Shown: one piece after another, positions 7,187 to 14,261 of the stretch
Numbering within the stretch: position 1 is the first letter of the stretch
Layout of the letters: every line of letters begins with the position of its first letter
Assembly: GCF_000710915.1 (NCBI RefSeq)
Contig: NZ_BAUA01000028.1
Coordinates: 36,958-87,161, forward strand
Length of the DNA stretch: 50,204 nt
Direction: 5' to 3'
Source: Nocardia brasiliensis IFM 10847
GTDB lineage: Bacteria > Actinomycetota > Actinomycetes > Mycobacteriales > Mycobacteriaceae
Position numbers and translations under genes: made by a program
The notes under the pieces: model-generated
The model's database searches: none
The model's input: the letters and a program-made list of their open reading frames with translations, nothing else
What the model was told of the DNA's origin: nothing

Positions 7187-9189
7187 CGGCGACGCTGGCG
7201 CGGCCGACCGCGGCACCCGAGCAACCGCCGAGAAAGCGCGGGAACCGCTGGGAACTCCCCGCTTTGGCCGCACTACTACTCGGCACGGGAATCGCCTACC
7301 TGTGCAACCTGAGCGCCAACGGCTGGGCCAACTCGTTCTATTCCGCTGCGGTACAAGCCGGTTCGGTGTCCTGGAAAGCGTTCTTCTTCGGCTCCTCTGA
7401 TGCCGCGAACTCGATCACCGTGGACAAACCGCCCGCCTCGCTGTGGCTGATGGAGCTGTCGGTGCGCGCCTTCGGCCTGAACAGCTGGAGCATTCTGGTA
7501 CCGGAGGTGCTGCTCGGCGTGGCGAGCGTCGCCCTGGTCTGGGCGACCGTGCGCAGGCCGTTCGGCCCCGCCGCCGGGCTGCTCGCCGGGCTGGTGCTCG
7601 CGGTGACTCCCGTTGCCGCGCTGATGTTCCGGTTCAACAACCCGGACGCGCTGCTGGTGTTCCTGATGGTGGCCGCCGCGTGGGCGATCACCCGCGCGGT
7701 CGAGGACGGCCGGTGGCGCTGGCTGGTGCTCACCGGCGTATTCGTCGGATTCGGCTTCCTCACCAAGCAGTTGCAGGTGCTGCTGGTGGTGCCGCCGCTC
7801 GCGCTGACCTACCTGATCGCCGGGCCGCCGAAACTCGGCAAGCGGGTGCTGCAACTGCTGGCCGCCGGAGCAGCCATGGTGGCGGCCGCCGGCTGGTGGC
7901 TCTTGGCCGTCGAGCTGTGGCCTGCCTCTTCGCGTCCGTGGATCGGTGGGTCACAGAACAATTCGATTCTCGAACTCACCCTCGGCTACAACGGGCTCGG
8001 CAGGCTGAACGGCAACGAGCGCGGCAGCGTCGGCATGGGTGGCGCCGACCTGCCGACCGGGGGCGGCGGCATGTGGGGCAGTCCCGGCATCACCCGGATG
8101 TTCGAGCCCGCACAGGGGGGCCAGATCGCGTGGCTGATCCCCGCCGCGCTGGTCGCCCTGGTGGCCGGAATCCTGTTGCGCGGCAGAGCCGCCCGGACCG
8201 ATCGACAGCGCGCCGAACTGATCCTGTGGGGCGGTTGGCTCTTGGCGACCGGGCTGACCTTCAGCTTCATGGCCGGCATCTTCCACCAGTACTACACGGT
8301 GGCACTCGCGCCCGCGGTGGCGGCGCTGGCCGGTGCGGGCGCGGTACTGCTGTGGCGGGAACGGCAGCGACTGTGGGTGCGGCTGATGCTCGCGCTCGCG
8401 GTCGGGCTGACCACCGCGACGGCATGGATGTTGTTGTCCCGCAGCGCTCACTGGCAGCCCTGGCTGCGTTGGACCGTGCTCGTCGCGGGCGTCCTCGCGA
8501 CGCTCGTCGCGCTCGTGCCCGCGCGGCGCAAGCTGGCCGTCGTCTCCGCGCTCACCATCGCGTTCACCGGCCTGGCCGGGCCGACCGCGTACGCCGTCGA
8601 CACCATCGCGACCGCGCACGAGGGCTCGATCCCGTCGGCGGGCCCGAACGTCGGCCGGTTCGGGATGTTCGGTCCCGGTCCGTGGGGTGAAGGCATGCCC
8701 GGTGGCCGGATGCCGCACGGTGACGGCGGGCAAGGTCCCGGACGCCAGGGCCTGCCGGGCGGCCCGGCACCGGCAACCGGTCCGGGCCGCGAAATGCTGG
8801 GCGGTCCGGCGGGCGGGCTGCTCGGCGCGAGCAAACCCAGCGACAAGGTCGTCGCCCTGCTGGAGCAGAACGGCAGCACCTACACCTGGGTGGCCGCCGC
8901 CATCGGCTCCAACAGCGCCGCGGGCTTCCAGCTCGCCACCGAGCTACCTGTCATGCCCATCGGCGGTTTCAACGGCAGCGATCCGTCGCCGACCCTCGAT
9001 CAGTTCAAACAGTATGTGGCAGAAGGGAAGATCCACTATTTCATCGGCAGCAATCGCAGCGAACGCGAAGGCGGACCCGGCGACGACGGACAATCCACCA
9101 GCAATCAGATCACGCAGTGGGTCAAGGACAACTACACCGCCACCGAGGTGGACGGCGTAACCCTGTACGACCTCACCGCCACCCGATAG
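7183..9189 (+). CDS. GT39 / ArnT-like membrane glycosyltransferase with extracytoplasmic C-terminal domain
   Basis: A 668-residue GT-C protein. After a short cytoplasmic tail comes a multi-helix membrane part (residues 25 to about 480) with the family motif TVDKPPASLWLMEL in the first outer loop and FGFLTKQLQVLLVVPPL. It is predicted to take a sugar from polyprenyl phosphate and add it to a cell-envelope acceptor outside the membrane. Residues 487-552 are an extreme Gly/Pro linker (FGPGPWGEGMPGGRMPHGDG and on), followed by a soluble domain of about 115 residues (VVALLEQNGSTYTWVAAAIG; QFKQYVAEGKIHYFIGSN) like the C-terminus of YkcB proteins. ATG 7183 has GAGGGAGGA upstream and overlaps the GT2-GtrA stop, so the two are translated together. 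Confidence 0.9.
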   Translation: MTATLARPTAAPEQPPRKRGNRWELPALAALLLGTGIAYLCNLSANGWANSFYSAAVQAGSVSWKAFFFGSSDAANSITVDKPPASLWLMELSVRAFGLNSWSILVPEVLLGVASVALVWATVRRPFGPAAGLLAGLVLAVTPVAALMFRFNNPDALLVFLMVAAAWAITRAVEDGRWRWLVLTGVFVGFGFLTKQLQVLLVVPPLALTYLIAGPPKLGKRVLQLLAAGAAMVAAAGWWLLAVELWPASSRPWIGGSQNNSILELTLGYNGLGRLNGNERGSVGMGGADLPTGGGGMWGSPGITRMFEPAQGGQIAWLIPAALVALVAGILLRGRAARTDRQRAELILWGGWLLATGLTFSFMAGIFHQYYTVALAPAVAALAGAGAVLLWRERQRLWVRLMLALAVGLTTATAWMLLSRSAHWQPWLRWTVLVAGVLATLVALVPARRKLAVVSALTIAFTGLAGPTAYAVDTIATAHEGSIPSAGPNVGRFGMFGPGPWGEGMPGGRMPHGDGGQGPGRQGLPGGPAPATGPGREMLGGPAGGLLGASKPSDKVVALLEQNGSTYTWVAAAIGSNSAAGFQLATELPVMPIGGFNGSDPSPTLDQFKQYVAEGKIHYFIGSNRSEREGGPGDDGQSTSNQITQWVKDNYTATEVDGVTLYDLTATR

Positions 9190-9197
9190 TCCGCTCG

Positions 9198-9226
9198 ATC
9201 CGCACCGGGCCCCGCCCGGTGCGGAT
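9198..9226. terminator. hairpin terminator after the glycosyltransferase pair
   Basis: A perfect 12-bp stem (ATCCGCACCGGG / CCCGGTGCGGAT) with a 5-nt loop begins 8 bp after the GT39 stop. It also lies downstream of the convergent phosphotransferase gene and may serve both. Confidence 0.85.
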
Positions 9227-9346
9227 TACGCACACCACCGGCGATGTCACACTCGAGCGGGCTGGTTCGTCCTCCCTGTGAACGCGGCAGAACGCGCGAG
9301 CAGGGCCATGCGGTGGTGGCGAGGCCTACCCGGCGAAGTAAAGGCG

Positions 9347-10234
9347 CTACAGTTCGGCGACCAGCTTGCCGTACACCGCGTCTCGGATCTTCGGACTGAG
9401 ATCGTTCTGGCTGGTGAGCAATTCGAGCATCCGCAGGATCTGCAGGGCGCGCACGCGCTCGGCGAGCTCGGGTTCGGCGGGGTCGAACTTCGCGGCCTCG
9501 AGGAATCCGGGCCAGGCGGGTGCCAGCACCTCGCCGCCCGCGAAACCGACCGACCACGCCCACCACGCGGGATCGAAGAGCGGGTCGGCGAGCCGGACGG
9601 ACTCGAAATCGAGCAGGCCCGTGATGGTTTCGCCGTCGGTGAGGATATTCACCGGGGTGAAATCCCCGTGCGCGAGCACCGTGCGGCGCTCGGCGAACAG
9701 CGCGGGATAGGCCTTCAGAACCTGGTCCAGGTTCGCGCGCTGCGGGCCGGACAGCTCGGGTTCGAGCCGGGCGGCCCAGCCACTCGCCTGCTGGGCGAGC
9801 CGGGTCGGGGTGGCCCAGAGGTCGTCGAGTTGCAGGCCCGCGGTGGGCAGGCGGCGGAAGGCCGCGAGCAGCAGGCCCATCTCCCGCGCGATGGCCGGGA
9901 AACGCGCGCTGTCCGGACCGATCGCGGCGCTGGCCGGTACCGGCACACCGGGCAGCGCGTCGAAGACGATCCAGGCGGGATCGGCGTCGAGATCGAAGCG
10001 GCGGATGCGCGGAATGGTGATGCCCCGCTTGGCGGCGGGCTCCAGCAGCGTGTGCATGATCCGCAACCTGCGCTCGGCATCGTCGGGATCGCGGTAGCGC
10101 TGCAGGACCATCCGGTCGCCGTCGGCCAGGGTGAGCAGGTCGGTACGGTTCTGGAAGCCCCATTCCGCGGGCGCGCTACCGGCAATCGGCTGACCGAGGG
10201 TTTGCTCGAGCCCGCCGTACTCCGCACTGTCCAT
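9347..10234 (-). CDS. aminoglycoside phosphotransferase / choline kinase family protein
   Basis: A 295-residue protein-kinase-fold phosphotransferase. The catalytic loop LAHGDFTPVNIL supplies His189, Asp191 and Asn196, and the metal-binding Asp is in LLDFESV (Asp209). The hinge region is WIVFDALPGVPV. The family transfers a phosphate from ATP to small alcohols, sugars or antibiotics; nothing nearby identifies the substrate. It stands alone, convergent with the glycosyltransferases, and has no close link to a resistance cluster, so a resistance function should not be assumed. ATG 10234 starts at the family N-terminus. Confidence 0.83.
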   Translation of the reverse strand: MDSAEYGGLEQTLGQPIAGSAPAEWGFQNRTDLLTLADGDRMVLQRYRDPDDAERRLRIMHTLLEPAAKRGITIPRIRRFDLDADPAWIVFDALPGVPVPASAAIGPDSARFPAIAREMGLLLAAFRRLPTAGLQLDDLWATPTRLAQQASGWAARLEPELSGPQRANLDQVLKAYPALFAERRTVLAHGDFTPVNILTDGETITGLLDFESVRLADPLFDPAWWAWSVGFAGGEVLAPAWPGFLEAAKFDPAEPELAERVRALQILRMLELLTSQNDLSPKIRDAVYGKLVAEL

Positions 10235-10378
10235 ACGCCAGACCCTAAGGCAAGCAAGGACGGTTGCGCGCGGATCAGCTCAGGTGCGCCGACGGTCGCG
10301 ATCGGCGCGCCCCGGCACCCGGCCGCACAGACCCGCGAAAGCCGGTGAAACACACGGTGTTGCCCCTGACTATGGGGG

Positions 10379-10408
10379 TCGACAAGGCACCGTCGCAGTC
10401 AATACCGT
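10379..10408 (+). promoter_or_regulatory. promoter of leader ORF (leaderless)
   Basis: TCGACA (10379-10384), an 18-bp spacer and TACCGT (10403-10408). The GTG of the leader ORF lies 6 nt behind the -10 box, so transcription probably begins at or next to the start codon. Confidence 0.5.
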
Positions 10409-10414
10409 GCAGCC

Positions 10415-10495
10415 GTGAACGAACGCAGTGAGCCAACCGGGTGGCAGTGCACCACGCGCCCGACCGAACCGAGCGTCGGCGAGGTGGCGTCATGA
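10415..10495 (+). CDS. 26-codon leader ORF (SER-type) coupled to the downstream gene
   Basis: GTG starts a 26-residue peptide (VNERSE...TEPSVGEVAS) whose TGA overlaps the ATG of the next gene as ATGA. It has the same length and end as the leaders before fadE12 and the rhodanese gene, and the GAG GTG codons of Glu-Val sit where the Shine-Dalgarno of the next gene should be. This copy is the most diverged in its middle section. A -10 box 6 nt upstream suggests leaderless translation of the leader. I infer that it drives translation of the downstream gene by termination-reinitiation. Confidence 0.55.
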   Translation: MNERSEPTGWQCTTRPTEPSVGEVAS

Positions 10496-11559
10496 GTTCG
10501 GGTGACGACCGTTTCTTCACTGCCGTGGGTGCTTTCATGCAGGCGCTGTCGGCGCGCGAACCCGAGCAGACCCGGCTCGCGCAAGAGGAACTCATGGCCG
10601 CGCTGGACGGAGCAGACACCGAGATCATCGTACGCGGGTGCAAAGCGCTCGCCCCGCTGCTCGACCATGTGCCGCCCGGGGCGCGGCCACAGATCGCGAA
10701 CATGGTGGGCGCGTACGTGACCACCGCGGACGACGCGGTGGAGTGCGCGCCCGTGATCCTCGCGAATCTGGCCAAATCACTCGGATACGCCCGGCAATTC
10801 GCCGAGCACTGGCGCGAGAGCATGGGCACCGAGCCGCCCGACCCGGACACCACCGACGCCGACTACGCGTGGCTCGACCGGTTCGGGCTGGAGCCGCTGA
10901 TGGGGTGGTGGACGCTGGCCCAGTGGGTCTCCCCCGCGCTGGCGATGCTGCAGCATCAGCGGGTGCGAAAGCTGTTCGGGCCCGAGGGTTGCCAGATCCT
11001 GGCGCAGCGCCACGGCGACCTCGCCGAGTGCTCGGGGCGCTGGTTCAAGGAACTGGCCTACATGCTGGCGCTGCTCGACGACGAACCCCTGGTGGCCCTG
11101 CACCGCGAGACCGGGACCGGCTACCTGCTGCGGATGACCGGGATCGCCGACAACTTCCAGTTGCACACCCTGCTCGCCGACGTGCTGCTCGGCGATCAGC
11201 ACCTGCCCGGCGCGCGCCCGTCGGCCGAGGCGGCGGCGATGTGCCGCGACGCCGAGGGGCAGGCGCCCACCGTCGGTGCATTCAATCTCGTTGCACCCGA
11301 TGGTGATTGGATATGGAACGAGGGCACGCCCGCGGATATCCCGGTGCTCGGCGGCGCCCGGGTGCTGGTGCTCGATCCGCCGCCGTACGAGCGCCACTGG
11401 CCCGCGGGCCGCTACTTCCCGTTCGTACCCGCCGATCTCGTGCTCGAGCGGGCCCTCACCGCCGAAGAATCGGCTCGATGGTTCGAGCACGTTCGCCCGG
11501 CGAACGGCCCGACCGACGCATCGCCCGCACAGGCCGGGGAACCACAGGCGGACAACTGA
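10492..11559 (+). CDS. conserved hypothetical protein
   Basis: A 355-residue soluble protein that I do not recognise. Residues 1-115 look helical and repeat-like (FFTAVGAFMQALSAREPEQT; LAPLLDHVPPGARPQIANMV), suggesting a HEAT-like or similar helical scaffold. Residues 130-250 are rich in Trp and Leu (GWWTLAQWVSPALAMLQHQR). The C-terminal part carries GAFNLVAPDGDWIWNEGTPA and PPPYERHWPAGRYFPFVPAD, which read as a beta-rich domain. No signal peptide, membrane helix or catalytic motif is seen. ATG 10492 follows GAGGTGG and overlaps the leader ORF. It is convergent with the TetR gene, with only 2 bp between them. Confidence 0.7.
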   Translation: MSSGDDRFFTAVGAFMQALSAREPEQTRLAQEELMAALDGADTEIIVRGCKALAPLLDHVPPGARPQIANMVGAYVTTADDAVECAPVILANLAKSLGYARQFAEHWRESMGTEPPDPDTTDADYAWLDRFGLEPLMGWWTLAQWVSPALAMLQHQRVRKLFGPEGCQILAQRHGDLAECSGRWFKELAYMLALLDDEPLVALHRETGTGYLLRMTGIADNFQLHTLLADVLLGDQHLPGARPSAEAAAMCRDAEGQAPTVGAFNLVAPDGDWIWNEGTPADIPVLGGARVLVLDPPPYERHWPAGRYFPFVPADLVLERALTAEESARWFEHVRPANGPTDASPAQAGEPQADN

Positions 11560-11561
11560 TC

Positions 11562-12176
11562 TCAGCGGCGGCCGTGCAGCGCCTCGTGCAGCGTCGCCGC
11601 CCACTGCTGCACGATGTCCTTGCGCCGCGCGGAGTCGTCGGTGAGCACGTCGGCCAGGCCGAGCCCGCGCGCCATGTCCAGCGTGGCCTGCACCAGATGA
11701 TGGGTGACCGGATCGGAGTCGTCCACGCCGAGCGCCTCCACCGCGCGCCGGTGCGAGATACGGCCGAACTTGGCTTCCAGCGGGACGATTCGCTCTCGCA
11801 GCGCGGGATCGGCGGCCGCGTGCGTCCACACCTGCAACGCCGCCTTGAACAGCGGGCTGGTGTACGACTCGACCAGCCCGGCGACCACCGCCTCCGTGCG
11901 ACCGACCCCACTGGCCACCTCGGCCATGGCCACCGCCTCGTCCTTGGCCTGCTGGGTCCTGGTGTCGAACATGTACTCGAGCGCGGCGGTGATCAGGTCC
12001 TCCCTGGTGGGGAAGTGATGCTGGGCCGCGCCCCGGGACACCCCCGCCCGCTCGGCGACCACCGCGACCGTCGCCGCCGCCCAGCCCGTTTCGGCCAGGC
12101 AGTCGATGGTCGCCTCCAGCAGGCGCTGCCGGGTGGCTCGGCTGCGGTCCTGCTTGGGTTCGTGGGGTGTCGCCAT
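11562..12176 (-). CDS. TetR family regulator of the acyl-CoA operon
   Basis: A 204-residue TetR protein: RQRLLEATIDCLAETGWAAATVAVVAERAGVSRGAAQHHFPTREDLI is the full HTH region (residues 16-62), with the ligand domain after it. It lies 5 bp behind the enoyl-CoA hydratase gene on the same strand, so it is the last gene of the operon and probably its repressor. An inverted repeat CAAGC-N6-GCTTG in front of the first gene of the operon (20864-20879) is the best candidate operator. The ligand is likely an acyl-CoA of the pathway, by analogy with other fatty-acid-linked TetR proteins. Confidence 0.86.
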   Translation of the reverse strand: MATPHEPKQDRSRATRQRLLEATIDCLAETGWAAATVAVVAERAGVSRGAAQHHFPTREDLITAALEYMFDTRTQQAKDEAVAMAEVASGVGRTEAVVAGLVESYTSPLFKAALQVWTHAAADPALRERIVPLEAKFGRISHRRAVEALGVDDSDPVTHHLVQATLDMARGLGLADVLTDDSARRKDIVQQWAATLHEALHGRR

Positions 12177-12181
12177 GAGGG

Positions 12182-12964
12182 CTATTCTGCCCAGCTCGCG
12201 GGACGGCGCTGCAGGAAGGCCAGCATGCCCTCGTGCACCTCGGGGGTGCCGAAAAAGCTCGCCGAGCGTTGCGCGAGTTCCTCGGCCGAGGCGTCGAACT
12301 CGGCCAGCATGGCCGCGTTGACCAGCCGCTTGCTCTCGGCCAGCCCCTGCGGCGAGCCTTTGCGCAGCTCCGCGCGCAAGCGCGCCATCTCGGCCACCGG
12401 ATCGGCCGCCGCGGTGCTGATCAGCCCGATCTGCTCGGCCACCGCGGCATCGAACTTCTCCCCGGTCAGGAAGTAGCGCGACGCGGCCCGCGAGCTCAGG
12501 CGCGGCAGCAGGGTGAGCGAGATCATGAACGGGGCCAGCCCGATGCGCACCTCGGTGAGCGCGAAACTGCTCGTCGGCCCGGCCACCGCGATATCGCAGG
12601 CCGCGACGATGCCCATCCCGCCGGCCCGCACGTTGCCGTCGATCTGCGCGATCACCGGCTTGGGCGTGGCGATCAGGCGGCGCAGCACGCCGATCATCAC
12701 GCGGGTGCGCTCGTCGGCGGCCACCGCGGGATCGGCGTTACTGGCCTCGGACAGGTCGGCGCCGGCACAGAACGTGTTGCCGGTGTGGGCGAGGACGATG
12801 CCGCGCACCTTGTCGTCGGCCGCGGCCGCATCCAGGCCCTGCAAGAGTTCGGCCACCAGCTTCGACGACAGCGCGTTGCGGTTGTGCGGCGAATCCAGTG
12901 TGAGCGTCGCGAAACCGTCCGCGACGTCGTAGCGGACGTAGGGCGCGGTGGATGTCTCGGTCAT
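12182..12964 (-). CDS. enoyl-CoA hydratase/isomerase (EchA7-like)
   Basis: A 260-residue crotonase-fold protein: NTFCAGADLSEA is the first oxyanion-hole segment and IDGNVRAGGMGIVAACDIAV the second, followed by FALTEVRIGLAPFMISLTLLPRL. Residues near Ala-Gly-Gly-Met supply the second backbone NH. It would hydrate an enoyl-CoA or cleave a 3-hydroxyacyl-CoA. Position in the operon matches Rv0971c (echA7) of M. tuberculosis. In leucine-type pathways this step acts after the biotin-dependent carboxylase (a 3-methylglutaconyl-CoA hydratase type step), which is a plausible role here. ATG 12964 is preceded by GAGGAGACTCG. Confidence 0.87.
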   Translation of the reverse strand: MTETSTAPYVRYDVADGFATLTLDSPHNRNALSSKLVAELLQGLDAAAADDKVRGIVLAHTGNTFCAGADLSEASNADPAVAADERTRVMIGVLRRLIATPKPVIAQIDGNVRAGGMGIVAACDIAVAGPTSSFALTEVRIGLAPFMISLTLLPRLSSRAASRYFLTGEKFDAAVAEQIGLISTAAADPVAEMARLRAELRKGSPQGLAESKRLVNAAMLAEFDASAEELAQRSASFFGTPEVHEGMLAFLQRRPASWAE

Positions 12965-13023
12965 CGAGTCTCCTCATCGCCGCGCCGGGGTACCGCGCTC
13001 GGCGCCCCGGCGGGCGGACGTGG

Positions 13024-14184
13024 TCAGTAGGACTTGGGCAGGCCGAGCGAGTACTGCGCGACGAAGTTCAGCACCATCTCCCGGCTGACCGGGGCGATCC
13101 GGCCGATGCGCGCGGCAGCCAGCATCGCGGCCAGGCCGTACTCCTTGGTCAGGCCCGCGCCGCCGTGCGTCTGGATAGCCTGATCCAGCGCCTTGATACT
13201 CGCCTCCGCCGCAGCGTATTTCGCCATGTTCGCGGCCTCGGCGGCACCCATCTCGTCGCCGAGGTCGTAGAGCGTCGCGGCCTTGCGCATCATCAGCTTG
13301 GCCAGCTCGAGCTCGATCTTCACCTGCGCCAGCGGATGCGAGATGCCCTGGTGCGCACCGATCGGCGTCTTCCACACCGTGCGCTCCTTGGCGTACTGCA
13401 CCGCACGATCGATGGCGTAGCGGCCAAGGCCGATCGCCATCGCGGCGCCCATCACCCGCTCCGGATTCAAGCCGGCGAACAACTGCATCAGCGCGGCGTC
13501 TTCCTTACCCACCAGCGCGTTCGCCGGCAGCCGCACGTCGTCGAGGAACAGCGTGAACTGATGATCCGGCTCGATGATGTCCATTTCCTGCGGCGTCTTG
13601 TGGAAGCCTTCGGCATCGGTCGGCACGATGAACAGCGCGGGCTTGAGCTTGCCGGTCTTGTGATCCTCGGTGCGCGACACGATCAGCACGGCCTCGGCCT
13701 GATCCACCCCGGAGATGTAGATCTTGCGGCCGTTGAGGATCCAGTCCTCGCCGTCGCGGCGCGCGGTGGTGGTGATCTGGTGCGAATTGGAGCCCGCGTC
13801 CGGCTCGGTGATGCCGAACACCATCTTGGCGCTGCCGTCACCGAGTTTGGGCAGCCAGGTCTGCTTCTGCTCATCGGTGCCGTACTTGGTGATGATGGTG
13901 CCGCAGATGGCCGGGGAGACCACCATCAGCAGCAGGCCCGCGCCCTGCGCGGACAGCTCCTCCATCACCAGCGCCAGCTCGTAGAGCCCCGCGCCACCGC
14001 CGCCGTACTCCTCCGGCAGGTTCACCCCGAGGAAGCCGAGTTTGCCTGCCTCGTCCCACAATTCGGTGAGCGGCTCGTTGGCGCGGGCTTTCGGCAGCAC
14101 GTAGTCGCGATAGTTGTATTTCGCGGCCAGCGCGGCAACAGCGGCCCGTAGTGCCTGCTGTTCTTCGGTTTCGACGAAGCTCAT
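13024..14184 (-). CDS. acyl-CoA dehydrogenase (FadE12-like)
   Basis: A 386-residue FAD enzyme that forms the alpha-beta double bond of an acyl-CoA. Seen are MVFGITEPDAGSNSHQITTT (flavin/substrate contact region), the IYISGVDQAEAVLIVSR strand and the C-terminal YAIDRAVQYAKERTVWKTPI and IQTHGGAGLTKEYGLAAMLA segments. The position matches Rv0972c (fadE12). ATG 14184 is overlapped by the TGA of a 26-codon leader ORF, which separates it from the biotin carboxylase gene. The GAGGTG in that leader is its Shine-Dalgarno. Confidence 0.9.
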   Translation of the reverse strand: MSFVETEEQQALRAAVAALAAKYNYRDYVLPKARANEPLTELWDEAGKLGFLGVNLPEEYGGGGAGLYELALVMEELSAQGAGLLLMVVSPAICGTIITKYGTDEQKQTWLPKLGDGSAKMVFGITEPDAGSNSHQITTTARRDGEDWILNGRKIYISGVDQAEAVLIVSRTEDHKTGKLKPALFIVPTDAEGFHKTPQEMDIIEPDHQFTLFLDDVRLPANALVGKEDAALMQLFAGLNPERVMGAAMAIGLGRYAIDRAVQYAKERTVWKTPIGAHQGISHPLAQVKIELELAKLMMRKAATLYDLGDEMGAAEAANMAKYAAAEASIKALDQAIQTHGGAGLTKEYGLAAMLAAARIGRIAPVSREMVLNFVAQYSLGLPKSY

Positions 14185-14261
14185 GCCCGCACCTCGCTGA
14201 CGCTCGGTTCCGGCATGTGCTGTGCACGCCGGCACATGATTCGTTCGCTGCGCTCTCTCAT
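14181..14261 (-). CDS. 26-codon leader ORF (SER-type) between accA2-like and fadE12-like genes
   Basis: Starts with ATG directly after the carboxylase stop (TGA-ATG) and ends with TGA overlapping the fadE12-like ATG. The peptide begins MRERSERIMCRRAQHMPEPS and ends SEVRA, nearly the same as the leader in front of the rhodanese gene. CAGGAG at the end of the carboxylase gene serves as its ribosome binding site. It fits without spare bases into the operon and would keep ribosomes running from one gene to the next. Confidence 0.62.
   Translation of the reverse strand: MRERSERIMCRRAQHMPEPSVSEVRA

Noticed and set aside
9347..10234. Phosphotransferase considered as an aminoglycoside resistance gene
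   Set aside because: The family has many substrates, and neither the sequence that I can read nor the neighbours point to antibiotics.
12965..13023. GC-rich inverted words between enoyl-CoA hydratase and fadE12-like genes considered as a terminator
   Set aside because: Stems are interrupted, and the position inside a continuous operon argues against termination.
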